In this document: piece after piece, positions 7,227-15,389 of the stretch
Layout of the letters: the number at the start of each line of letters is the position of its first letter
Position numbering within the stretch: the stretch's first letter is position 1
DNA from: Halobacterium litoreum
GTDB lineage: Archaea > Halobacteriota > Halobacteria > Halobacteriales > Halobacteriaceae
NCBI RefSeq assembly: GCF_021233415.1
Contig: NZ_CP089466.1
Location: 2,542,001-2,606,000 of the forward strand
Direction: 5' to 3'
Length of the DNA: 64,000 nucleotides
Translations under genes and position numbers: made by a program
The notes under the pieces: model-generated
Told to the model about the DNA's origin: nothing
The model's database searches: none
The model's input: the letters and a program-made list of their open reading frames with translations, nothing else

Positions 7227-8003
7227 ATGTTCTCCGAGCGCGCCCTCTCGGGCGACCTCGCGGCCGTCCGCGAGGCGTACGCGTCCGACGCGCTCGTCCT
7301 CGACTGCGCGCGGGACTTCGAGGTGCTCCCGCCCGCGAACCGGGACGACCTCGCGCTCCTCACCGACAGCATCGTTCCCCACGAGTACGACGAGTCGTGG
7401 CTCCCCGAGGACGCCCCGGAGTTGCTGCGTCGACTCGCCACGGACGACCTCGTCGTCGGGATGCCCGGCGACGGCGCCGTCGCGTGGACATCGCAGACCG
7501 AGCCGCCGGTCGTCTTCGTGAAAGCCCGCATCGAGGGCACGCCCGACGCGTTCGCGGACTTCCTCGTCGCCGAGGCGCTCGTCGAGGCCGCCCTCGACCT
7601 CCCGGAGCAGTTCCTCGGCTTCTTCGGCGAGACGTACCGCGAGTTCGACGCCGCCGTCGACCGCGACCCGACGACCGTCTACCAACTCGCGACGGCGTGC
7701 TGTGACGCCTACCGCGGCCTCCACACCCGCGAGGAGTTCGAGGCGTGGGGCGACGACTACCCCGACCTCTACGACGCGTGGGTGGACGCCGGCGAGCGCC
7801 TCGAACCCCGACTGGACGGCCTCGCGGGCGAAGTCGCGCGCGGCGAGACCTCGTTCGCGGACGCCGCCGAACTGGCGTGCTCGGCGGTGAAACACGACGT
7901 CGACGTGCCGGCGCCGTTCGGCGCGCTGGACTCGGTTGCGTACCGACGCCACGGCCCCGAGTACGCGGTGACGTGGGCGGAGAAGATTTTCGGCGACGAG
8001 TAG
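7227..8003 (+). CDS. Haloarchaeal conserved hypothetical protein
   Basis: Soluble acidic protein of 258 residues, mostly alpha-helical, with no signal peptide or membrane segment. It contains paired Cys at about 152-153 (TACCDAY) and a single Cys near 222 (LACSAVKHD). No recognised domain or active-site pattern was found. It starts directly after the stop of the 27-residue peptide gene and probably shares its promoter. It converges on the RecA-like gene at 8030 with a 26-base gap. Confidence 0.75.
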   Translation: MFSERALSGDLAAVREAYASDALVLDCARDFEVLPPANRDDLALLTDSIVPHEYDESWLPEDAPELLRRLATDDLVVGMPGDGAVAWTSQTEPPVVFVKARIEGTPDAFADFLVAEALVEAALDLPEQFLGFFGETYREFDAAVDRDPTTVYQLATACCDAYRGLHTREEFEAWGDDYPDLYDAWVDAGERLEPRLDGLAGEVARGETSFADAAELACSAVKHDVDVPAPFGALDSVAYRRHGPEYAVTWAEKIFGDE

Positions 8004-8029
8004 TGCTCGTGAGTTCGGCCCGCAGCCCG

Positions 8030-8608
8030 TTAGTAGTCGGTCGCCACGTTGCCGTCCTCGTCGAGCTCGACGACGACGTCGCTGGCGTCGCGGAACGCGT
8101 CGACGTCCTCGGCGTCGTGGACCTCCTCGGAGACGTGAACGAGCGCGACGGCGTCGTGGCGCTCCAGTAGGCCGCCGAGTCGCTGGATGGCGTCCAGCGC
8201 TTGGGCCTCGTCGGCGTAGTACGCGAGTTCGGTCAGCGAGTCGAAGGAGACCCGGCGCTTCCCGGGGTTGTCGGTGAGGAACTGGTCGATGGCGGTGAGG
8301 ATGCCGTCCACGTCGTCCGGCGAGGAGACGTAGTGGACGTGGCTCGCGCCCCGGCGGGAGTAGCCGCGCTCGACCGACAGCGTGTCCAGAATCTCCGCGC
8401 TGTCCTCGTCGACGTCGTAGTACTCCAGTTTCTGCGTGACCTCGCGGGCGGTGGTTCGCGTGGACACGACGAGGAAGTGGTCGGTGTCCGTCTTCAGGAA
8501 GTCGGTGTCCATGCGGTCTGTCTCCCCCGTGCTCGGGTGGAGGAGGAGGACGACGGTGCCCCCGGGGACGGAGTCGGGCGCGCCGTCGATAGCGAGGTCG
8601 TAGTCCAT
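8030..8608 (-). CDS. RecA/KaiC-like protein with degenerate ATP site
   Basis: Protein of 192 residues. The layout (strand then loop LLLHPSTGETDRMDTDFL, then VVSTRTTAREVTQKL, then RRVSFDSLTELAYYADEAQALDAIQRLGGLLERHDAVALVHVSEEVHD) follows the RecA/KaiC-like fold of haloarchaeal proteins sometimes called HTR-like. The Walker A region lacks the GKS/T lysine, so ATP hydrolysis is unlikely and a binding or signalling role is more plausible; that is inference. Its promoter should lie in the 100-base spacer before 8709. No enzymatic function can be assigned. Confidence 0.7.
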   Translation of the reverse strand: MDYDLAIDGAPDSVPGGTVVLLLHPSTGETDRMDTDFLKTDTDHFLVVSTRTTAREVTQKLEYYDVDEDSAEILDTLSVERGYSRRGASHVHYVSSPDDVDGILTAIDQFLTDNPGKRRVSFDSLTELAYYADEAQALDAIQRLGGLLERHDAVALVHVSEEVHDAEDVDAFRDASDVVVELDEDGNVATDY

Positions 8609-8708
8609 ACGCGACGGGAGCGGACGCGGCGTCTTAACCTTGCGGGTCGGGGAAGCGACGGCGGCAGGGAGTCGGCGCGACGCCGGCGAACGCGCTCGAA
8701 CCGCCGCG

Positions 8709-9146
8709 TCAGAGCAGGCTGTCGGCGGTCGCCGCGCCGACGACGCTGAAGATGGCGCCGACGCTCGCGGCCTTCGCCGTCAGCCACGCGAGCGCGCCCA
8801 TCTCGGTGCTCAACTCCAACTGCGTCGCAAACGTGTGGGGCGCGGTGAGCGCGAGCGACAACACGAACACGGCCCCGAACGAGACGCCCATCAGCGAGAC
8901 GAACCGCACCGGTACCCCGGCCACGTCGGCTTCGCGGTCCGGGTCGCGGTCGTCGTCTGCCTTGTACAGCGCGCCGTAGCCGATGGCGAACACGAACGCC
9001 ACGGTGACGGCGACGTGGTACCACTGCATCCGACTGGCGAGCAGCCACACCTCCTCGGTGACGACGAACGGTCCCGCCAGCAGGAAGCCGCCGACGACCT
9101 GCTGGGCGGTGTCCGCGTACGCGTACCGCTTCCGATTCCCGACCAT
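8709..9146 (-). CDS. Integral membrane protein, DUF2391-like
   Basis: Protein of 145 residues with about four membrane segments: GFLLAGPFVVTEEVWLLA, AVTVAFVFAIGYGALY, FVSLMGVSFGAVFVLSLALTAP and LTAKAASVGAIFSVVGAA. The N terminus RKRYAYADTAQQVVGG is typical of the haloarchaeal DUF2391 group. No catalytic or metal-binding motif is visible and the role is unknown. Monocistronic: a hairpin-rich spacer lies upstream and a 100-base gap downstream. Confidence 0.7.
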   Translation of the reverse strand: MVGNRKRYAYADTAQQVVGGFLLAGPFVVTEEVWLLASRMQWYHVAVTVAFVFAIGYGALYKADDDRDPDREADVAGVPVRFVSLMGVSFGAVFVLSLALTAPHTFATQLELSTEMGALAWLTAKAASVGAIFSVVGAATADSLL

Positions 9147-9243
9147 GCTCGTGGTTTGCGTGACGAGTCGCTAAAGTGTCATCGGCTTCCGGAATTGCCG
9201 GTCGCCGTGTAGTGCTTCGACAGTCACTCGATGACTGCCGCCT

Positions 9244-9386
9244 GCAAGCCCTCGGCGCGCTCGCGTCCGGTCGCTCGCTGCGCGCCTCGTCGCTCGTTTC
9301 ACTCGCTCCGTCGGTGCTTGCGTCGCGACCGAACGAGCAAGCGCGAGCGCGCCTCGCCCTTGCAATCCACCAGGCTACCGGCTGTG
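9244..9386. repeat. Intergenic hairpin repeat unit, copy 1
   Basis: Part of the 369-base spacer 9147-9515. Left arm 9244-9272 (GCAAGCCCTCGGCGCGCTCG...) pairs with right arm 9325-9363 (...GCGAGCGCGCCTCGCCCTTGC). The right edge, CTCGCCCTTGCAATCCACC followed by AGGCTACCGGCTGTG, closely matches copy 2 at 37407-37440, and the loop has the same CGCTCGCTGCGCGC...GTGCTTGCGTCGC core. The rest of the spacer shows only a GCTGTCGG-type short repeat near 9395-9430 and the methyltransferase promoter region. Confidence 0.7.
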
Positions 9387-9515
9387 GCGTCTGTTGGTGC
9401 TGTCGGCTGTGTCGTCTGCTGGTGCTGTCGGCGGTGGCGTCGGGCGGAGGCGTCGCTCGCCACGGTGCTGTCGCGGTCCGGTGGCGTTTTGCCCGATGCG
9501 GGCGAGGATTCGAGT

Positions 9516-10193
9516 ATGAGCGTTCGCGAGGAGTTCGACGAGTGGGCGGCGTCGGGCCGCGACAGGGGAATGGAGGAGCGCCACTGGCAGACCGCGAAAC
9601 ACGTCCTCGCGCGGATGCCCGTGGAGGACGACGACTACGTCCTCGACCTCGGGACGGGGTCGGGGTACGCCCTGCGCGCGCTCCGGGAGCGCGGCGTCGC
9701 GCGCGGCTACGGTCTCGACGGCGCGCCGGCGATGGCGCAGAACGCCCGCGACTACACGGACGACGACCAGATCGGGTTCGTCGTCGGGGACTTCGGGAGC
9801 CTGCCGTTCGCCGACGACTCCGTCGACCACGTGTTCTCGATGGAGGCGTTCTACTACGCCAGCGACCCCCACCACACGCTCGAAGAGATCCGGCGCGTGC
9901 TGAAGCCCGGCGGGACGTTCTACTGCGCGGTGAACTACTACGAGGAGAACGTCCACAGCCACGACTGGCAGGACAACATCACCGTCGAGATGACGCGGTG
10001 GGACCGGTCGGAGTACCGGGAGGCGTTCCGCGACGCCGGCCTGCACGTCGCCGAGCAGGACAACGTCGCGGACCGGGACGTGGAGATTCCGCCGGCCTCG
10101 GAGTTCCCCTACGAGGGCTTCGAGACGCGCGAGGACATGGTCGAGCGCTACCGGACGTACGGCACCCTGTTGACGGTCGGCGTCGCGCCGTAG
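9516..10193 (+). CDS. SAM-dependent methyltransferase
   Basis: Class I (Rossmann) methyltransferase of 225 residues. Motif I is VLDLGTGSGYALRAL (about 46-60), the acidic residue after strand 2 is in GYGLDGAPAM, motif II/III is FVVGDFGSLPFADDSVDHVFS and the post-motif LKPGGTFYCAVNYYEEN is typical of the Methyltransf_11 group. The C-terminal part is short and does not reveal the substrate. ATG 9516 is chosen because the SAM fold begins soon after it; the frame stays open upstream through the hairpin repeat but codes nothing family-like. It converges on the ABC ATPase at 10209 with a 15-base gap. Confidence 0.85.
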   Translation: MSVREEFDEWAASGRDRGMEERHWQTAKHVLARMPVEDDDYVLDLGTGSGYALRALRERGVARGYGLDGAPAMAQNARDYTDDDQIGFVVGDFGSLPFADDSVDHVFSMEAFYYASDPHHTLEEIRRVLKPGGTFYCAVNYYEENVHSHDWQDNITVEMTRWDRSEYREAFRDAGLHVAEQDNVADRDVEIPPASEFPYEGFETREDMVERYRTYGTLLTVGVAP

Positions 10194-10208
10194 AACGTAC
10201 GAGCCGCC

Positions 10209-11237
10209 CTACTGCCGGATTATCGTCGCCGCTTCCCGGGGAAACGACAGCGTCGCCGACCCGCTGTCGGGCGCGTCGGCGGCCTTGGCGAGGAGTGACG
10301 TCCCGTTCCAGTCGCAGTGTACCTTGTAGGTGTCGCCGAGGAACTCCGCGCGCTCCACGCTCACGGCAATCTCGTTCTCCCCGGAACCGAAGGACAGCGC
10401 TTCCGGACGGACGCAGACTGTCACGTCGCCGGACGCCGATTCGGCGGCCTCGAAGGTGCCCGCGTCCACCGCCACCGAAGACCCCTCTGTTTCGTGTGGA
10501 GACGCGACGCCGTCGAGGACGTTGTTGTCGCCGACGAACTCCGCGACGAACCGCGACTCGGGGGCTCGGTACACGTCCTCGGGCGTTCCGACCTGCTCGA
10601 CGCGGCCGCCGTTCATCACCGCGACGCGGTCCGAGACTGACAGCGCCTCCTCCTGGTCGTGCGTGACGTAGACGGTCGTGATGTCGAGTTCCGACTGAAT
10701 CGCCTTGACCTGCACGCGCAAGCGCTCCCGGAGGCGGGCGTCGAGTGCGCTCATCGGCTCGTCCAACAGGAGCACGCTCGGACCGGGAGCGAGCGCGCGA
10801 GCGAGCGCGACGCGTTGCTGTTGGCCGCCCGAGAGTTGGTCCGGAGCGCGGTCGCCCATCTCGGGCATGTCCACGAGGTCGAGCAGTTCCGCGACGCGCT
10901 CGTCCTTGGATTTGCCCTCGGGCGGGTCGCGGAACCGCAGGCCGTACGCGACGTTCTCCGCGACGCTCATGTGCGGGAACAGCGCGTAACTCTGGAACAC
11001 GATGCCCACGTCGCGGCGCTCGGGCGGCACGCCGGTCATCGAGTCGTCGCCGAAGCGAACGTCGCCGGCGTCCGGTGATTCGAAGCCCGCGACGAGGCGG
11101 AGCGTCGTCGTCTTCCCACAGCCCGAGGGACCGACGAGCGTGAAGAACTCGCCGTCGGCGACGGAGAGGGACACGTCGTCGACGGCGGTCGTCGGACCGA
11201 ACTCGCGGGTGACGCCGTCCAGCGTGAGCCTCGTCAT
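10209..11237 (-). CDS. ABC importer ATPase (thiamine/iron type)
   Basis: ATP-binding subunit of 342 residues. Walker A is GPSGCGKTT (about 36-44), the Q-loop is FQSYALFPHMSV, the signature is LSGGQQQRVALARAL (about 133-147), Walker B is VLLLDEPMSALD and the H-loop is VTHDQ. A C-terminal TOBE-type domain (about 240-342) follows, with GDTYKVHC. The N-terminal core matches the FbpC/ThiQ/PotA group. Its start overlaps the permease stop by 4 bases (ATGA). The binding protein and fused permease upstream suggest thiamine or ferric iron as substrate. DNA encoding the linker before TOBE (PHETEGS) contains an ORB-like 20-mer at 10481-10500. Confidence 0.88.
   Translation of the reverse strand: MTRLTLDGVTREFGPTTAVDDVSLSVADGEFFTLVGPSGCGKTTTLRLVAGFESPDAGDVRFGDDSMTGVPPERRDVGIVFQSYALFPHMSVAENVAYGLRFRDPPEGKSKDERVAELLDLVDMPEMGDRAPDQLSGGQQQRVALARALAPGPSVLLLDEPMSALDARLRERLRVQVKAIQSELDITTVYVTHDQEEALSVSDRVAVMNGGRVEQVGTPEDVYRAPESRFVAEFVGDNNVLDGVASPHETEGSSVAVDAGTFEAAESASGDVTVCVRPEALSFGSGENEIAVSVERAEFLGDTYKVHCDWNGTSLLAKAADAPDSGSATLSFPREAATIIRQ
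10481..10500 (-). repeat. ORB-like box inside an ABC ATPase gene
   Basis: ACCCCTCTGTTTCGTGTGGA differs from the orc1-proximal ORB at 2149 by two bases in 20. It lies in coding sequence about 7 kb from the origin. Confidence 0.55.
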
Positions 11238-13126
11238 GGGCGATACTCACCTCCGACGTAGTCGATGACCACGAAACTGGCGGCTGTCACCGCGAGCAGG
11301 ACGGTGCCCATCGCGGCCGCCGGCCCGACGCTCGGCCCGGCAGTGCGGTCCACGAGGTAGCGCTCCAGCGCGACCGGCATCGTGTACGTGCTCCCGCCCT
11401 CGGCGAGCAGGACGGTGGCGTCGAACTCGCCGATGCTGATGGCGAACGCGAACGCCGCGCCCGCGAGTACGCCCGGCCACACGAGCGGGAGTTCCACGTC
11501 CCAGAGCGCGCGCCCCCGGCTCGCGCCGAGCGAGCGTGCCGATTCCACGAGCCGGCGGTCGACCGAGGAGAGCATCGGCGCGACGTTCCGCACGACGAAC
11601 GGGTAGCCCGCGACGGCGTGCGCGAACACCACCACGACGGGACCGACGATGCTGATTCGCAGGCCGCCGAGTTCGACGCCGAAGACGAGCGACTGGAGCA
11701 TCCCGAACCCGACGACGATGCCGGAGACGGCGATTGGCGCCATCAAGACGGCGTCGACGACCTTCCGGCCGCGCCCGCCGCGCGCGGAGAATGCGGCGAC
11801 GACGACGCCCATCGGGAGCGCGACGGCGAGCGCGCCGACGCCGAACTTCAGGGAGTTCCAGACCGCTGTCGCCGGCTGCGTGCGGCCTCCGGACTGGCGT
11901 TCGAGGATGAACTCCCACCAGCGGAGTGTCGGGTCGACGGCGCCGCCGAAACTCGCGAGCACCATCGACGCGAGCGGCGCGAGGAAGACGACGGCGACGA
12001 CGACGCCGTAGACGGCGACGCCACCCCGGACGAGCCACTCGCGGGCGGTGTCGGCGTCGAACAGCCGGTGACGCGAGAGCGGGTTGTTCGTGCCGCCCGC
12101 CGCGCGCCGCCCCTCGTAGCGCAGGTAGACGTACATCAACGCGAGCGAGAACACGGTTTCGAGCGTCGCGAGCGCGGCCGCGGTCTGGTAGTCGAGTTGC
12201 TGGACGCGGGCGTACAGCCACACCTCGACGGTCGCCAACTGGAGGCCGCCGAGCGCGAGCACGATGGGGAACGTCATGAACGTGAAGATGAACGTCAGCA
12301 GCGCGCTCGCCGCGAGCGCGGGGACGAGTTGGGGTGCGACGACGTCGCGGAACGCCCGGAGGGGGTTCGCGCCGAGCGAGCGCGCCGTCTCGACGGCGCT
12401 CGCGTCGACGTTCTCCCACGCCGTCCCGACCATCCGCGTGACGAGCGGGGCGTTGTAGAAGGCGTGTGCGAGCACCACGATTTCGAGCGTGTACAGCATC
12501 TGGACTCGGCCGAAGCCGAGCCACGCGAGCAGGTCGTTGACGGTGCCGAACTGGCCGAACGTCGCGACGAACCCGACCACGACCATGATGGAGGGGAGGA
12601 CGAACGGGAGGATTGTCAGGGACTTCAGCGTGCGGCGGCCCGGGAACTCGAAGCGCGCGAGGACGTACGCGCCCGGCAGGCCGAGCGCGACGCTCGCGAC
12701 CGTGGAGAGCGCGGCCTGCCACGCGGTGAAGCCGAACAGGCCCTTCCGGACCTCGGGGTAGACGACCCACGCGTCGGGGAGCGCGCGCGGCCACGTCAGC
12801 GGGTCGCCGAGCACGACGCCCGTCCAGTTCCACCCGAAGCCGACGCGCACGCTCGTCAGCCACGCCAACACGTCGCCGGGCACCCGTGCTGGGTGCGCGA
12901 ACAGGCCGTGGGCGGCGCCCATGTAGAACTCTGATTCGAGCACCTCGCGGACCGGCTGGAAGGGGCGGGCGACGCTCCCGAGAGCGTTCTCGAACACCGT
13001 CCACACGGGGTAGTAGAACACCACGAGGAGGACGGCGAGCGTGCCGACGCCGGCCAGCGGGAGCGCCGCGCGCTCCGCCAGCCGCGTCAGTTGCTCGCTA
13101 TCTGTTGTGCCCACGCTTCGGTCCAT
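11234..13126 (-). CDS. ABC importer permease, two fused domains (ThiP/FbpB type)
   Basis: Permease of 630 residues with about 12 membrane segments and two copies of the binding-protein-dependent permease domain. The EAA loops are ETARSLGANPLRAFRDVVAP (about 230-255) and ESARSLGASRGRALWDVELP (about 535-560), which dock on the ATPase. Such fused permeases are usual in thiamine (ThiP) and ferric iron (FbpB) importers. It follows the binding-protein gene with a 40-base overlap at the chosen ATG; a GTG at 13114 would shorten this. It ends in a 4-base overlap with the ATPase gene, so all three are one operon. Confidence 0.88.
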   Translation of the reverse strand: MDRSVGTTDSEQLTRLAERAALPLAGVGTLAVLLVVFYYPVWTVFENALGSVARPFQPVREVLESEFYMGAAHGLFAHPARVPGDVLAWLTSVRVGFGWNWTGVVLGDPLTWPRALPDAWVVYPEVRKGLFGFTAWQAALSTVASVALGLPGAYVLARFEFPGRRTLKSLTILPFVLPSIMVVVGFVATFGQFGTVNDLLAWLGFGRVQMLYTLEIVVLAHAFYNAPLVTRMVGTAWENVDASAVETARSLGANPLRAFRDVVAPQLVPALAASALLTFIFTFMTFPIVLALGGLQLATVEVWLYARVQQLDYQTAAALATLETVFSLALMYVYLRYEGRRAAGGTNNPLSRHRLFDADTAREWLVRGGVAVYGVVVAVVFLAPLASMVLASFGGAVDPTLRWWEFILERQSGGRTQPATAVWNSLKFGVGALAVALPMGVVVAAFSARGGRGRKVVDAVLMAPIAVSGIVVGFGMLQSLVFGVELGGLRISIVGPVVVVFAHAVAGYPFVVRNVAPMLSSVDRRLVESARSLGASRGRALWDVELPLVWPGVLAGAAFAFAISIGEFDATVLLAEGGSTYTMPVALERYLVDRTAGPSVGPAAAMGTVLLAVTAASFVVIDYVGGEYRP

Positions 13127-14223
13127 TCGCCGACGTTCCCTGCGAGTTCGTCGTACGTGAAGGTCACGGGCTCCGGCGGCTCGTACGCGTACTTCGCGTA
13201 CTCCTCGGGGAGCGTGGCGGTCGTCGTCGCCGGGAACTGGACGTTGTTCACCGCGATGTTTCGCTGGGCCTCGTCGGTCAGCATGAACTCGGCGAACTGT
13301 GCGGCGATATCGGGCTTGTCGGTGTCAGCGAACCGCGCGAACGCCTCGGGGTTCGCGTAGCCCTCGTCGTTCAGGAAGCCGACCTGGTGGCGGGGAATCT
13401 CGTCCTCGCCGTTGTAGTACACCTGGTCCGTGGAGTACGAGACGACGATGGGGCGTTCGCCCGCGAGGAACGCGTCGTAGGCCGGCTGCCAGTCGTCGAG
13501 GACGCGCACGTCGTTGTCCACGAGCGTGTCCCAGTAGTCGAGATAGCCGTCCTCGCCGAACTCGTGAATCGTCCACAGCAGGAACGCCCGGCCGGGGTCG
13601 CTCGTCTGGGCGTTCTGCGCGAGCAAGTCGCCCCGGTAGGCGTCCGAGGCCAGCGCCTCGAACGTCCCGGGGTTCTCGACTTTCGTGCCGTCGTAGACGA
13701 GCGAGATGTAGCCCGTGTCGTAGGGGAGCGCGCGGTTCTGCGGGTCGATTCGCAGGCTGTCCTTGATGTCGCCGGCGTTGGCCACGTCGCCCGCGAGGTC
13801 GTCGAACAGCGTGGCGTTCGGGAGGTTCTCGTCGACGCGCACGAGTTCGCCGGTGTTCAGGCCGACGAACAGGTCGGCGTCGATGTCGACGCCCTGTTTC
13901 TTCCGCTGGATGAACTCGTTGACGCCGTTGCTCGGCGCGGTGAACCGCACCTCGGTGTCGTGTTCGGCCTCCCACGCGGTCTTCAGCCAGTCGCCCGCGG
14001 TCCCCTCGTCGCCGAAAAAGGAATCGTAGGTCGCGACTCGCAGCGGGCCACTGGACTGGCTGGTGGTGCCGCCGGTCGTCGCGGTCGTGGTGCCGTCGCC
14101 GGACGTCGTCTCGCTCGTCGTGGTGTCGCCGCCTCCGGAGTTCTCGACCTGGAGGCAGCCGGCGGTGGCGAGGCCGACGGCGCCGACGCCGACGGACGTG
14201 AGGTACTCGCGGCGTTTCATCAC
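13087..14223 (-). CDS. ABC importer substrate-binding lipoprotein (thiamine-type)
   Basis: Extracellular solute-binding protein of 378 residues. The N terminus KRREYLTSVGVGAVGLATAGC combines a twin-arginine motif with a lipobox (TAGC), so it should be exported folded by Tat and lipid-anchored at Cys23 or so. A Thr/Ser/Gly-rich linker (about 28-58) precedes the binding domain (LRVATYDSFF...). The opening and the GYISLVYD and SYSTDQVYYNG segments fit the thiamine-binding TbpA group better than iron-binding proteins, but this is by resemblance only. The ATG at 14220 is an equally good start. No TPP riboswitch was found upstream. Confidence 0.82.
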   Translation of the reverse strand: MMKRREYLTSVGVGAVGLATAGCLQVENSGGGDTTTSETTSGDGTTTATTGGTTSQSSGPLRVATYDSFFGDEGTAGDWLKTAWEAEHDTEVRFTAPSNGVNEFIQRKKQGVDIDADLFVGLNTGELVRVDENLPNATLFDDLAGDVANAGDIKDSLRIDPQNRALPYDTGYISLVYDGTKVENPGTFEALASDAYRGDLLAQNAQTSDPGRAFLLWTIHEFGEDGYLDYWDTLVDNDVRVLDDWQPAYDAFLAGERPIVVSYSTDQVYYNGEDEIPRHQVGFLNDEGYANPEAFARFADTDKPDIAAQFAEFMLTDEAQRNIAVNNVQFPATTTATLPEEYAKYAYEPPEPVTFTYDELAGNVGEWTEAWAQQIASN

Positions 14224-14315
14224 TCGGTTGTTTTGGCCTGTGGTAGAAAAACGCGTCGCTCGGCGGTTCCGAGCGTCCCGAGCGCTTTTGTCGGTGGCCC
14301 GCGGTATTCCGGGCA

Positions 14316-15389
14316 GTGAACCCCTCGCGGACCACGGTTCTCGCCGGCGTGCTCGCCGCGCTCCTGCTCGCGTCCAGCGTGCTCCTCGGCGCCGTCTTCG
14401 CCACCGTCTTCTTCGCCGGGACGGTCGCGTACTTCCTCATCCCCCTCCTCCACCGCGTCGAACGCCTCGGACTCTCCCGGTGGCTCGCTAGCGCCGCCAC
14501 CACCGCGCTCGCCGTGCTCGCCGTCGTCGTCCCGCTCGGTGTCGCGCTCTACGTCGCCAGCGGGCGCGTCACCCAACTCCTCGACGCGCTCCGCGACCTC
14601 CCCGAGTCCTTCGAGGTGGCCGTTCTCGACTACACGTACGTCGTCGAGGTGGGCGCGCTGTTGGACACCGTCGCCGAGTACGCCGCGACGCTCGCCGTCG
14701 ACGCCGCCAGCGCGCTCCCCGTCCTCGCGCTCAAACTCACGCTGTTCGGCGTACTCGTCTTCGGCCTCCTGCTCGGCCACGAGGACGCCGAGCGCGCGTT
14801 CCTCAACACCATCCCGCGAGCCTACCACGACGTCGCGCACGCGCTCGGCCAGCGCGCCACCGCCACGCTGTACGCCATCTACGTCCTGCAGGCCGTCACC
14901 GCTCTCGCCACCGCCGCCATCGCCTTGCCCGTGTTCTACGCGCTGGGCACGCCGTTCCCCGTCACGCTCGCCGTCGTCGCGGGCGTCCTCCAGTTCGTCC
15001 CCATCGTCGGGCCGTCGCTGGTAGTCGGCGCGCTCGCCGTCTACCGCATCGGCGCCGGCGACACCACCGGCGCAGTCACCATCGTCGTCGTCGCGGGCAT
15101 CCTCGTCGCGTGGCTCCCCGACGTGCTCGTGCGCCCCCGCCTCTCCCGCGAGACGGCGAACCTCCCCGGGAGCCTCTACTTCATCGGCTTCACAGGCGGC
15201 CTGCTGACGGTGGGTCCGGTCGGCATCATCGCCGGGCCGCTGGTCGTCGCGCTCACTGTCGAAGCCGCGAACCTGCTCGCCGACGAGCGCCGCGCGAACG
15301 GCGAGAACGGGACGCTCGAACCGGAACCCACGGACGGTCCCGCGAATCCCGACACCTCGGGCGGCCCCGGCGACGCGGACGACGCCTGA
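14316..15389 (+). CDS. AI-2E family (PerM-like) transporter
   Basis: Membrane protein of 357 residues with about eight membrane segments. The family signature is in the second half: LQFVPIVGPSLVVGALAVY (about 225-243), then WLPDVLVRPRLS and LYFIGFTGGLLTVGPVGIIAGPLVVAL. Members have been linked to autoinducer-2 export or Na+/H+ exchange in bacteria; the haloarchaeal substrate is unknown. The C-terminal 30 residues are acidic and disordered-looking. The start is GTG 14316 just before a hydrophobic helix. It abuts the convergent rhodanese gene with no spacing (TGA at 15387-15389, CTA at 15390). Confidence 0.85.
   Translation: MNPSRTTVLAGVLAALLLASSVLLGAVFATVFFAGTVAYFLIPLLHRVERLGLSRWLASAATTALAVLAVVVPLGVALYVASGRVTQLLDALRDLPESFEVAVLDYTYVVEVGALLDTVAEYAATLAVDAASALPVLALKLTLFGVLVFGLLLGHEDAERAFLNTIPRAYHDVAHALGQRATATLYAIYVLQAVTALATAAIALPVFYALGTPFPVTLAVVAGVLQFVPIVGPSLVVGALAVYRIGAGDTTGAVTIVVVAGILVAWLPDVLVRPRLSRETANLPGSLYFIGFTGGLLTVGPVGIIAGPLVVALTVEAANLLADERRANGENGTLEPEPTDGPANPDTSGGPGDADDA

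Noticed and set aside
14224-14315. Possible TPP riboswitch before the thiamine-type importer
   Set aside because: The conserved CTGAGA and related elements are missing and the spacer is only 92 bases between divergent genes.
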